Shown piece after piece: positions 10,771 to 21,560 of a DNA stretch of 28,673 nt. Both the position numbers and the translations under genes were made by a program. Under the pieces are notes generated by a model, which was not told the origin of the DNA, did no database searches, and saw only the letters and a program-made list of their open reading frames with translations. Origin of the DNA: Sperchopsis tessellata. Its lineage: Eukaryota > Arthropoda > Insecta > Coleoptera > Hydrophilidae. Where the stretch lies: contig JAWQRN010000529.1 of assembly GCA_033557685.1 (NCBI GenBank), positions 1-28,673 of the forward strand. Reading direction: 5' to 3'. Numbering within the stretch: position 1 is the stretch's first letter; the number at the start of each line of letters is the position of its first letter.

Positions 10771-11047
10771 AGACTTGGCACTAGACTGTCTACTTAGATT
10801 AACACCAATGCTAAATTTGGAAGAAATTCACCAAGTATAAATTATCTATGTTTGTGTGAAATTCACACAGGAACGTACCTAATAATTTTTGTAAGTTATT
10901 ATGTATCGAAGTTTCTATTACATTAAACATATCATTCAGACGATCGTTTTATTGCAAAAAAGCATTTACTTTTTATTCGTTATTTAATTTCGATCGCGGT
11001 ATATTGGAATTAGTACTCGCCGGGGCACGATAAAAGGGGGATACCTG

Positions 11048-11944
11048 TATACCTGAAAAAGCACATCCAGAAAATTGAAAATAGAAGGATGGACGGAATT
11101 TAAAAAAAACAAATTGAGGTATAAATGAAATGATTAACATGCATCATCGTTGTATAAGTTGATGACCATATATGAGGTGGAAAGACAATATTTATGTAAC
11201 TTTCGACCGAACAGTTGAAATATTGCTATTCCTTTGGCTGTAACAGAAAACTTTCCGCCATGGTAAATGCATATCAGTCGCCTATCTCTTCTGCGCCTAA
11301 AAACAATAATTCGAAAATATAATGGACAACGTCCAAACTAATATGGCAATATGGACTGACTACTCGAAGTCAGTCACAGATTTTATAAAATTTTACTTTT
11401 TATCAGACAAAATTCTAATCGGACAAAAGGGAAAACAGAAATTGAATGTGATGTCCATTTATCCACCCATGTATATATGGTGAGGAGCAATTTGGCACAA
11501 TAACTAAATGCGCCATCAACATACAGCATCTTTGATGCGGATAAATACTTTAAATTACACATGCACGTAAAAGTAACAGTTTGTCGAATTTGAAGAAAAA
11601 TTGATAGTATATACCCAATGTTATATTATGTGCAAATATTAAAATATTATTATCCTGATTATACATATAAGTATCTTGTGTTGTTACGGGGGCCCGCGTT
11701 CAGATACCTAGTAGGCACTACGCGCAAATAACTTCCAAAATGGGTCTTATATTTTATGATAGATGCGAATTACACATCGATCTGAATAAGCAGGTGCAAA
11801 TTTAAATAGTCATAAAGTTCAAAAATTTAATTTCCAAACATCTTCTACACAACTCCACTGTATAATATTGTAACCAATTTTTAACAAGTATATAAATGTA
11901 TCGTTAACATATCAAATCCCAAAGATACATTCACAAAAACTTCA
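11048..11944. other. Gene-free AT-rich DNA with a small hairpin
   Basis: Contains the short stem GACTGACT/AGTCAGTC (about 11354-11375, 6-nt loop) and a GC-rich spot gggggcccgcg near 11688-11698. No ORF or repeat was recognised. Confidence 0.4.
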
Positions 11945-12115
11945 TCAGTCTCATCCATCGGTTTAAGCTACGGTATAGTTCAGAATGCAGGAACAATAGC
12001 ATGCCGAAGTAGAATAATAAACACGTCTACCACGATACAGGTCAAAATTACTCAGTCAACTAAATACGTATCAAATTATAAGCAATAACAGCTCCAAGTA
12101 GATATATATACTTAT
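11945..12115 (+). repeat. Dispersed repeat, copy B (diverged)
   Basis: Same family and orientation as the copy at 5640-5830. The anchors are tcggtttaagctacggtat (11958-11976), cagaatgcag, ctcagtcaac at 12051 and gctccaagtagatatatat near 12091-12109. The distance between the first and third anchors (92 bp) matches the other copy (91 bp). Confidence 0.65.
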
Positions 12116-14588
12116 AGGCAACCACAAAATCAACCACTGCCTAAAGTTATCAGTATTCACCGATTCTGCATTCAAAAGAGTAAAATAGCCATGAATTGTG
12201 AATACAGTAAATATTGATTACAAATACCGAAACACTTAAATATAAAATAATAAAGGAAATTAAAAAAATGTATTACAATTCTAAAAGTAATTAAGTGGGG
12301 AAAACTGAAAAACTTACATGAAAATTGATAAGTTCTGAAAATGAGAGTTAAACACAAAACGTATTTATAAAAAGTTGTAAAACTAGGAGATGAATAATAT
12401 CGCCGGTTGAGAACAGCTATACGGCTTTTTAGTGTTTTACGAGTTCCCAGAAATTGTACCCCCGATAGAGAAAAATAGAACCGATAAACATAGGACGCCG
12501 AAAGCGTCAGACATTGTTAGATATAAGATGTTTATTTTGTTTATTATGCATTACATTTTGTCAATAAGTATAATATAGTTATCCTTGAAGCTGACAATGA
12601 AGTTAGCTCATTTGTGATATTTAATCCAAACTGTTTGAAAATAAAAATTAAATTTAATAATCGGGATCGTTTTAAGGTGAAATTACTATTGTATATATTA
12701 TTAGAAAAATTATTAGAACCTTTTTTTAACTGAAGTTTCAACATCTGTTCGGATAGTTATTCGTAAGGCAACCATGATTTCAGAGTTTCTGTTATGACAC
12801 CCTGAATTTGCAATAAGTTTTTATTAGTGCATATTATTTTGTCGCTATGATTTTTTTCATCTTGCCACTTTGAATTAAACATCCTTAATATAGTGGATAA
12901 TATTAGGTTTCTGATAAACTTATACGATTTTATACTTTTGTCTTAAGTATGACACTACTGCCTAGACTTTGATCCTCTAATTCCAACATCGTTGATAATT
13001 TTATAATTGTTATAAGACTTGTGCTCACCTAAAATATTCTACAGTATGGTGACTGTGCAGAATGAAGATGAAGGTAACGTCATAACATAAGCACTAATAG
13101 ATAAACATAATACCAGATAACAAATTCCGAACACATAGACAAATCAAACGTTAAAATGAGAAAATGAGCAAGTATTTCCAGATTTATTATAAAATAAAAA
13201 TAAAAAGCAAATCATAAACGATACTTGTTGCTAAATTGTATTAGAGTATTCTATAATAAAATCCTGGAAATAGAGTATAATTATTTATATTGCTTCCATG
13301 GTCGCCAGTATATTATATTTATATCACAATATGGTAATTTGCAGTTCCTGGCGATCATTAGCTGCTACGTCCGAAACGTTGCACTAACAACATGGATAGA
13401 ATATTTTGTTTGAAAATAATAATGAATAAATTGCATCCATATGAGTTCGTTGGTTTTTTTATATGAGCTTTCAATTACATTATATCAAAGGTCATACGTC
13501 GAAATGGATGTGCGGAAAAATCAAACATTTCCAAAAAGTCCCCCGATGCATTTAAATTATAACTTTTTACCGTAATCAACCACCGTAAAGCAGCTGTAAA
13601 AATTTACAAACACAACATTCCGCTCTGCGATAATGTAAAATTTTACATCATCGTAATGGGATAAACGAACAGACAACAAAAACGAGAGCGCGAATGTACA
13701 ACAGAAAACGAATTGAAATTTATTTTAAATGACGGGTAGGTGAAATAATAAACAAATTGCATCGAATGGAAACCAATAGTCGGCTAATTAAAAACAATTT
13801 ATATGATAAACAAGTGTATTAGTATCAATCTAATTTAATTAAAACCTAGTTTGATTGGCTTTTTAAAAAGTGAGAGGCATTGAAATACAGCCCAGCCTCA
13901 TTGTGCTTACTTAATAAATTAATGTTGCAAACAAAAAGTGTTAGTAATTCACTAAAATTAAATTACATAAAATATTAAATTCGTACATCAGTTTACGTAG
14001 GAATCTATTCGAATTGTAGTATACTGTGGCTGTTAATTATAGATACAGAACATTTGTGGCGTTAATTATATTAGATCTCCAAAACAGCGAAATGGATTAC
14101 TAAGTGTAGCAAGAAGTAATTTTTAATTAATAAATACTAAGAAAAGTTTTCTACAGCAAGGACCCTTACAACTGTAATGATTAGCCAATTGGCATCTTTT
14201 AGGGTACACATTTATACCAGTCTCTGAAGCGAGATTTTAAGACATTAATTTTGAAACGGGATCGTTTTATACATGATAATTTACAAGCGTGGTAGATGAT
14301 TTTATAGATGTAACCGATTTTTGTAAGCACGGGATGTTTATCCTTCATCTTAGATTTATTTGTACGAAGAAAATTTTTATCCGTAATTCACAAATCAACT
14401 CTTTTAGAATATATTTAAGATGCTTCCAGGTGACCTTAGAAGAGAGTTCATGGAGTTCTGTCAATAATATTAAAACTTATAGTTTCAAAACCATTTAAAA
14501 CATATAATCATTAACTCATTTTTTTTAGTAGGACAGAAACTATTAAACATAAAAAAGTAAAATCAAATTACATTCTATAATCTATTAT
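12116..14588. other. Gene-free AT-rich DNA with short palindromes
   Basis: ORFs are all 69 codons or fewer, rich in N/I/Y/F and without motifs. Visible structure includes GACGC-cgaaa-GCGTC near 12493-12507, a palindrome centred on tgtaaaattttaca near 13635-13648 (with atgatg-like extension), and a TCGCCAG/CTGGCGA pair spanning 13302-13357. None has a supported function. Confidence 0.45.
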
Positions 14589-14589
14589 A

Positions 14590-15955
14590 GAGAATCGAAA
14601 CAGGATAATAATATTAACATAATACATTTTGATATTACAGTTCGGTTCCTTAATGAAAACACACACACCATTGCAACTCGAGCGGACAAGTAACAGTAAT
14701 AAGAATAAGAACAAACTTTACTCATTTGACAGTACAAAAAAAGTACGTGTATAAATGGCGTCATATATAACAAATTATGGAAAGAAACAATACAATGAAT
14801 TAACATACATAAAAATCACAAAATAATGAAACAAACAATCACTGCCTATATTACATTTTTACAGCATTTGATAAATTCATCAATATTATATCACATAGAA
14901 AATTGAACAATGTTTTTTTAAACCTCCGAAAAGTGTTTATATGTTTTATAAATGGTGGTAAGTGATTGAAAAGAAAAAGACATTTATAATAGCAACCACC
15001 TTTCGATTTTTTTTTGTAGAATGAATATTCCCTGGATACCAGAACCCTACAATATTATGCCAAATCGAATATGAGAATAGACGTTATCATAATAGACAGT
15101 TCGAAGAACTTCAATCGATAGGTACTTTTTTAATACCCTCCAACAGAAGAAATTTTTTGTTATCCTCTTCGAAGTTTCCTCAGTTTAACACCTCCAGTCG
15201 AGACGCTCATCAAGGAAAATACCCAAACGTTCCACACTGGTTGACACAGATAGCTGCGAACGAGATAAAATAATCTCTTTAGGTCTATCGTAATCGTGAA
15301 GTTTCAGCCCATTAAACATAACACAGATAGTTTTCCCCTCATTAAGGCAAAGTCCATTCAGATGAAACCACTCAAGTCAAAATAGATAGAACTACTCTGT
15401 CCTATGAGAACCGGAAATTTTTCAGGGCTAATAAGTATGTTAGTATCTTCAGCGTAATTAAGCATTCTTAATGACTCATACCCATCAGAAGCAACACAGT
15501 GAAGATCGTTCATAAATATTACGAACAGCAGTGGCCCCAAAATACTGCCCTGGAACTCACCCTTTTGCCAGAAGACACGCTATCGCAAATAACGACCTGT
15601 TGTATATGTCCAATTAAAAAAGATGATACCCACTCTAGAGCACGACTTCAGGCCGTACTTACCAAGTTTGGCCAATAAAAGACTGTGATCCATGCAGTCA
15701 AAAGCACTAGATAAATCGATAAAAATGCCAAGATACAACTGGTTTCTTTCCATTGCATGTATAACATGCTTTGTAAAATCAAAAATGGCAGTCTCCACAC
15801 CACTGCCTTTCAAAAAACAATGTTGTTGAGGACTGAAAATTGAGAAACGCTCAAAAAACTCAATATTTGTTTAGAGGCAGCGATTTCGAAGACTTGTGAA
15901 AAAACAACTGCCAGTATATCTATTAATAAATATTGGCAGTGGAGAACACGAACAA
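14590..15955 (-). pseudogene. Decayed jockey/CR1-like LINE: RT, C-terminus and 3' UTR
   Basis: The minus strand carries a 5'-truncated ORF2. In order: a VVFSQVFEIAASKQI block (about 15930-15870); FSPQQHCFLKGSGVETA (near 15810); LGIFIDLSSAFDCMDHSLLL (RT motif A, about 15725-15670); ALEWVSSFL in another frame (15650-15625); QGSILGPLL (15555-15529); and the catalytic box as NYAEDTNIL instead of YADD (15456-15445). Next come LCLNEGKTICVMFNG, SVERLGIFLDERLDW and a thumb block YLSIEVLRTVYYDNVYSHIR ending near 15015. The ORF end is about 14845, with an AT-rich 3' UTR to about 14590. Frameshifts near 15865, 15645 and 15556, stops including one at about 15042, and loss of a catalytic Asp show it is dead. 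Clade assignment is by motif memory. Confidence 0.88.
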
Positions 15956-16033
15956 CGTTAAAGGACGCCGCTGCTTATAAATGATTTCATTTTTAAATAT
16001 ATTTGATTAAGATTAATAATATTATCCTAAATA

Positions 16034-17147
16034 CAGTCGATTCTGCTTAAACGGGACTAGAACACTTTATTCCAATTATGCGGCTGGCTTAATTATCCGA
16101 AGTTCCATAAAAATTACTGAATTAGTGATTTTTTAATACTTTATTTAATAAATGGAATAAAAATTAAATACATATATCTAGGTATAACTAAATTGTGTGA
16201 TAAAAAATAATATAAATTCTGAAACTATAAATAATAAATTCCGAAAGAATTTCTCAACTCATCCATGAATTCTTGTTAGCGTGGTACTCAGCCTCTTAAC
16301 CCCTTCCTTAAAGCATCGAGGCTTACTACTTTTTCCTATGATCAGTGGCTGTCGTTTGTAATACGGTCCATTTTCATCGGTATTGTAAATATCATCTGGA
16401 TAAAAATTGTCTAGATAAATTGAAACTTTTGTATTTGTCTACTCTTCAGCGCTTGTATTATCGGCACTGCTCTTATCACCGTACATTTCTTTAAATTTGA
16501 TGTGTCTTGTTTTCCAACGGGACAACGAACCATCAATTGCATTGAAATATTTGTGGAATTTTTGAATAATTCTTCTGCTTTCACCTTCAATTTTGGACCG
16601 CTGATATTCACGCCTCGTTGAGCAACTACAGAAAACCATTGATTCAGCGCCCCATTTACATTTGGATCCTTGCCCTCCCGTTTTCTTTTGGGTATTCCTG
16701 GTTTTTTATTTTGTAACATTCATTCGTTGCGCAGTTGTTTTTCTTCTTTTAAGAAACGCGATATTGTAGATTTTGGCACATTTATTATTTCAGCAAGCTT
16801 ACAAAAGCTAGGCCTTTAATTTAATCTAGAATAGTAATTTTATTTTGTGTCAAATCCATTGTTGGCATCTTGGTAAGAGTTGTATCAGTGACGGGCGGCA
16901 GTAATGTTGTTACTGGATGTACATACGTTAACTCCACTACGCTAATATGATGATGTCAATTTGAATCTCCACCGCCGTGCCGGATATTCATGCGTGAATC
17001 CCCGGCGCTGCTCTTGGTTTCACACCATTACGTTCCCAATTAAACGGAATAGTATCCCAAAAAAGCGAAGTAAATTTCCTTTATTTCCTTGTTTTTGTTT
17101 CTGTTCTGACCCGATTAACCGGTGTCCTAATTAACCGGAATCGGCTG
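16034..17147 (-). mobile_element. Tigger/pogo DNA transposon, complete ends, internally deleted
   Basis: Left terminus CAGTCGATTCTGCTTAA (from 16034) and the right terminus read on the minus strand, CAGCCGATTCCGGTTAA (from 17147), are imperfect TIRs of about 24 bp, both ending in a GGAC block. TA dinucleotides flank both ends (16032-16033, 17148-17149), as expected for a Tc1/mariner-superfamily target duplication. The 1114-bp length is shorter than a full Tigger/pogo (usually 2-3 kb), consistent with the internal deletion seen in the transposase. The left end is the 3' end of the transposase. Confidence 0.9.
16262..16870 (-). pseudogene. Broken Tigger/pogo transposase
   Basis: A start MPTMDLTQNKITIL lies near 16866. 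A frameshift and stop near 16830 precede the psq-type helix-turn-helix KLAEIINVPKSTISRFLKEE (16800-16741). An in-frame TGA at 16720-16722 follows. The CENP-B/Tc5 DNA-binding domain GALNQWFSVVAQRGVNISGP is at about 16660-16600, with a frameshift near 16560 before LSRWKTRHIKFKEMYGDKS. The DDE domain begins with YPDDIYNTDENGPYYK (about 16415-16360), which includes the first catalytic Asp. It then jumps directly to PLIIGKSSKPRCFK, a block normally some 45 residues further on. The rest, including the second and third catalytic acidic residues, is missing. The protein cannot act. Confidence 0.88.
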
Positions 17148-17229
17148 TATTTATAATGGTCTTAAAAAAGTAAAAAAAACTAAAGGTAAATATCTGTCTC
17201 ATAACCCTGTGGATTCGAAAATTTAATTA

Positions 17230-18200
17230 TTTTTAGCAAAATTCATAAAAAAGAGACTCTTCCGATCCATTGTTTGTGAAGTTGATTCTCCAACATTGAA
17301 ACAGAGTATACATATAGACATTTCCCATCAAAAAATTTATTGAAACAATTCAACACATTTTCAATCTAATAATAAATTTTATCCTCAGATTTTCAGGTGT
17401 TCTATGGGCAATCTTCTTTCCGTTATTCGTGATAACTTTGGAATGGAGGAACTAGAAGAGATATGTTTGGACAACCTACCAAACAAACAGGATTTCTACT
17501 ACTGATATTTTAACGATACCATGTGACATACCAAAAAGACAAAATTAATTTTCTTACAAATATTTGCAATGCATATCACCCAAAAGTTAAATTTACTACA
17601 TAATTAGAAAACCATAAATCACTGTATTTCCTTGATATTATCTTAATTAACGCCAACGACAACAAAATTAAGACGGATTGGTATTAAACACACAGCCATA
17701 GCGGTCGATATTTAAATTGGTTCTCAAATCACATGTTTAAATAAAACTATATATTGTATTGGGAAACATTTTAGAAAATATAACATCAATAGCTCACAGA
17801 CTTCTTCAATAAAAACATAAACAAAGCAATTTAATGAATGAAATATGTAAATCATATTAAAAATAATAAAGCAATACAAAATATTACATATATAAAAAAA
17901 AATATATTAATAAAGCATCATTAGTAATTAAAAATTACACTTAGAAAAATTATAACTGAAACCAAAATGTTATTTATAAATTACTATATTCGGATTGTTC
18001 CAAAATATGTATTGGGCAAACCAGTAACAAACACAACACACATTTTACAACCAAATTAAATCAAGTAGCACAGCACTTGGTTAGCTTAAGAATACATCGT
18101 AATTATTCAAAATTATCTCTAATAGCCACCATTTATAAAATTTCAAACATACAATTATTATTTTTAAATTGAAAACAAAAAATATTATTAACTTATTCTA
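17230..18200 (+). pseudogene. Decayed Penelope-like element reverse transcriptase
   Basis: One + frame from about 17255 reads LFRSIVCEV, then NNKFYPQIF and CSMGNLLSVI at about 17400 (the RT motif usually written CPMGxPLSP). Next come MEELEEICLDNLP and FYY, a stop, YFND at 17494-17517, where a YVDD-type catalytic box is expected. After a frameshift near 17530, another frame gives NAYHPKVKFT, SLYFLDIILI (about 17622), IKTDWY and SGRYLNWFSNH (17700-17732). The order CPMGN, YVDD, HP-LKFT, LPFLD, TxWYRKP, GRxLNxxSNHP is the hallmark of Penelope-like elements and unlike LINE RT. At least four stops interrupt it. Beyond about 17760 the homology fades and I see no convincing GIY-YIG nuclease. Confidence 0.82.
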
Positions 18201-18879
18201 GAAAACCAAACTATTGTCCTTCAATATAATTGTATTACAAGTATTCACTATTTTGGAAATAGGTAAAAGATTTCATGACATTAGAACCATATAAATTAGA
18301 ACCATGATAAGTAATAGCGATACAAGTAAAACAAAAGTATAGATAGTAAACCGTCAGGATACGAGTTATCTTTTAAAATATTGAACAGTTTATGGTTTTT
18401 CCAAAGAAATGATAATGATGGACTTATCCTACTTTTTAGTAATAAATCTATATTAATATTTTGTTTCAAATCATAATAATAATTCTTTCTATTATGATTT
18501 TAAGTCAACATTTTTACTTGTACACACTCTACATATAGTTTGTATATAAGTTTTGGGCATATACAGTACTTACCGATAGTCGAATGTTCGATTAAAGTTG
18601 TGGTAACCTATACTTTATTTTTTTTAACTTTAATAAAATACACTTTTCTTGACAACACATTATATCAATAAAATAATATAATTTTATGTTTCAAATACCT
18701 GCATAGATTTCCACATTTCCATGAAATGCATTTTCATGCGATCTAGTAATTAATATTAATTAAACGTGGCCATACATCAAGTATGCTGATCATGATAAGT
18801 GACAAAACATGAAAACATATTACGCATAAAAATACCGTAAATAAATTCATCATAACTCACACTAATATTTCTACAGACC
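18201..18879. other. Gene-free AT-rich DNA
   Basis: A 16-bp near-duplicate attagaaccatataa / attagaaccatgataa lies at about 18281-18312. Nothing else was recognised. It may include eroded 3' sequence of the Penelope-like relic. Confidence 0.4.
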
Positions 18880-19300
18880 TTCAGGTTGCAGCAAGTGCTG
18901 CAAAAACACTTGTCATTAGTATAATTCTGCTTACAAATTATTGCCGATGTAAATAAAATTTACATTTATAATATCGATATTAATGTGAATATGGACTCGT
19001 TATTGATGGCGATAAATCAGTTTGACGAGACAGCTGAAAGATGTCTGTCATGGTTTGTCTTCTGCCTTGAGTTGCATTTGCTTTTGGCGTACTGTCAATG
19101 AAATGAATATAAGTAATTTAATGAACACACGTAACAGCATAACTACATTAATTACTTTTGAATTAATTTATTGCCAATTTAGTATAATCATAATGGATTA
19201 TAAGGCATATCTATGTAAAAATATTACTTTGAAATTACAACATTACAACAATATTGTAGCTAACCACCGTGTTGGGTATATTGGGAAAACGTAAGAAGGT
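18880..19300. other. Noncoding block with clustered homeodomain-type words
   Basis: Contains an E-box (cagctg near 19031), ttaattac and gaattaat near 19148-19166, caattta and ataatcataatgg. A small hairpin gcag-caagt-gctgc sits near 18888-18901. The 90-codon + ORF at 19022-19294 has no protein-like signature and I do not count it as a gene. A cis-regulatory role is inferred only. Confidence 0.2.
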
Positions 19301-20332
19301 TATGAAACAATTTGAGAAGTGATAACTGTTTTCATGAAATTTGATTTACATGAATGCGATAATATGTTGTCAACCATTACCAAATTTTATTTAAATTGAT
19401 GGAATTTTGGTATAGGCATGCTAATTATTTAAATAAATATATTAATTCGTCGTATTTTTTGTGAAAACCAGTCTGGTAACTAAGTTAGATATGGTTTGAT
19501 GTACTATTCATACCAAGTGGTTGATAGCGATGACTTTCTTTTGGCTCTCCTTTTTATCTTACACGAACATTTGACTGTGTACATTCATCGTTTCTAATAT
19601 TCAAGCGTAATTTTAGTTCAGGTCGCAATCTGCCTGTTGTACAAGGGCATTGGCTATCTTCAAAGAAGCATTTTAATTGTGAAACTTAAGGATAAGTAAT
19701 GGCACCTCTCAATGTTTATCAACGTCGTAGACTTTAAACTTAATGATAATATTTGCTTATGATACTACAGTAGTTATATCGGTAAGTACCTTGGGCAAAT
19801 TATATAATTCCAGAAAAGTTTTCGAATTGGTGCACTGATAATAGACTGCTATGAATTTAAGAAATATAAATAATATTTTTTTCTATAAAAAGAGGCAAAA
19901 CCAGATTTTGACCTAGCGTTTGCGACTATTTTAGTTCAAAGGAAAATTTGTTGATGAAAAACTGACTTGAATACATTACATTGACCAAGTAGCATCAAAG
20001 CAGAATTCAGCGTAATTTAATATGTAATTTGAAATACGTGTTAGATATAACTGGGATAATTTACACCTAGTATGCTCTTAAATATTGCCATATTATACGT
20101 TTAGTTATAAATTGAGGGTTTACCAGTTATTCAACGAATACAAATTCTACAAAAACTTAATTGCATTCATGTTCTCTATGGAATCATTGAAGTCCTATCT
20201 TCCGATATATTTCTTACAAATTTTGTAATCATCAATGTATTGATTTTGTAGGGTTCATTGCTTCTTAAGAAATATATGCAAATATTTGTTTTAAATAAAT
20301 GAATGTAGTTTCCGGGTGGAAACTGCGTATAG
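19301..20332. other. Gene-free AT-rich DNA
   Basis: No ORF above 74 codons and no recognisable repeat or RNA gene. The minus ORF at 20176-20400 spans the hairpin at its 5' end and lacks motifs. Confidence 0.4.
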
Positions 20333-20366
20333 GCTCTGAAAAGTACCAAGTGGCATTTTTCAGAGC
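20333..20366. other. Perfect 10-bp stem-loop
   Basis: GCTCTGAAAA at 20333-20342 pairs exactly with TTTTCAGAGC at 20357-20366 around a 14-nt loop. It is longer than most chance hairpins nearby. It has no flanking polymerase signal that I can identify. Confidence 0.6.
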
Positions 20367-20399
20367 ATCTACATGGTTTCAATACAGAAACAACATTCA

Positions 20400-20959
20400 T
20401 ATAGATAATAACCTTGTAAGTCTATTACATTTGTTTTGACTATATGATACATAGTTATAGAAGTGCTAACAATTTGTAATAGCATTCCTGCACACATCAA
20501 ACAAAAAAAAATGTAATAAATTAAAAAAATATTGTGTTTTAGAATACGATTTAATTACTGCTAATATAAAATTTAAGATATATATTATTTTTTATCAAGC
20601 TTCCATTTAAAAATCTATAAAGATTTCAACCAACGTTTTAATAAGGATGGCTTGAAATTTTTAAACCTATATAGATATCGCATAATGAACTTTTAATGAG
20701 TTTAAGTGTAATAATGCACCGTATCTTAAGTGCGTCTTAGGGGGAAACTTACCCAAGCTCACCTTAAATGTAAAATTTGCGTTGTACCAAAAACATAAGT
20801 GTTTTCTTACAAATGCTGACGTTAAAGTTGGTAACAAGGTCAATCAATGTATAAGTTACTCTATGATTGGCTAGAATAGAATAGTATATTCCTAAATGGT
20901 ATAACCATATAAGGTACCTTCAGTTACTTTTTTTCTTCTCATATAATTATAGCTGAATG
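20400..20959. other. Gene-free AT-rich DNA
   Basis: A somewhat GC-richer spot near 20735-20800 (gtgcgtcttagggggaaac) has no ORF. Nothing else was recognised. Confidence 0.4.
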
Positions 20960-21560
20960 TTTTCAAAGAATAATCCAATTAATTTAGAGATATGTCATTG
21001 ATGATTGCTGTTTAATAAGGTACACAGGGTCGTAATAATTTGTAGTACCAACACAGTCATGCACAGAACGTACACAACAATCAGAATAACAGCACCTATA
21101 TTTTTCCCCTGATGATTCCGGTTAATGAGTGCAGGCATGCAGAGCGCATCAGAGTCCGGGGACTCCGGCCAGGACAATTAACCTAATCATTCCCGGAGTA
21201 ATGGGGGGCTGTCGTGCTGTCAGTGCAGTAATGCATTTCACTCCTACTCACTTGATAACTCTCATAATTCATCCCTGCGCAGAGTCGCTCCATTTTGCAT
21301 TTTGCTACGCCGTTTAAGCTCATTTTCCACTTAGTGTAATATGAAAAGGGGAAATGTACCCCGTCGCAAAAAGGATGTGGATGAAAGTTTAAAATAATTA
21401 TCAGATTAGAGTGTGAAGTTAAATCCCGTTTTATTATATGGAGCCGTTTTAATTTGTACATTTTTCCTGCAATAATCCTAATCAAGCCATTAATGAAACT
21501 TTATCCTTATCAGTGTCACTTTGGATTTAATGAACATGCGAAAAAGTGCTCAAATCATTG
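20960..21560. other. GC-raised noncoding block, candidate conserved regulatory element
   Basis: The segment from 21110 to 21370 is clearly less AT-rich than the rest of the window (for example gagtccggggactccggcc and cccggagtaatggggggctg). The flanks hold homeodomain words (ggacaattaacctaatc, ttagag/gatta), GATA-like ttatcag and ccttatcag near 21400-21515, and a SOX/TCF-like acaaagg near 21583. ORFs overlap on both strands (20995-21177 -, 21129-21317 +, 21183-21485 -) but none looks like protein. I interpret it as possible cis-regulatory DNA, unproven. Confidence 0.3.

Larger units (their letters stand above)
8804..11047. mobile_element. Tigger/pogo-like DNA transposon ends enclosing later insertions
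   Basis: The left terminus (TAGGTAACCCTCGCTTATCG from 8804) is the imperfect inverse of the right terminus. Read from 11047 on the minus strand, that end is CAGGTATCCCCCTTTTATCG, and both continue TG. Each end is flanked by TA (8802-8803 and 11048-11049), the target duplication of Tc1/mariner-superfamily elements. The left subterminal segment (cgcgataagcgaaatatcgcg) resembles the self-complementary ends typical of Tigger/pogo elements. No transposase was seen between the ends. The interior from about 9090 to 10770 is occupied by a non-LTR retrotransposon relic, itself split by a MITE. The original element was therefore probably a short non-autonomous copy of about 500-600 bp. Confidence 0.7.

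Noticed and set aside
18180..18320. Possible GIY-YIG nuclease remnant downstream of the Penelope-like RT (HYFGNR-like translation)
   Set aside because: The match is too weak and needs several frame changes; no GIY or YIG pair can be shown.
19022..19294. 90-codon + ORF as a gene
   Set aside because: No protein-like composition, motif or splice context; expected by chance in this composition.
20995..21485. Overlapping ORFs on both strands in the GC-raised island
   Set aside because: They overlap each other on opposite strands and show no recognisable protein features; lower AT content simply reduces stop codons.
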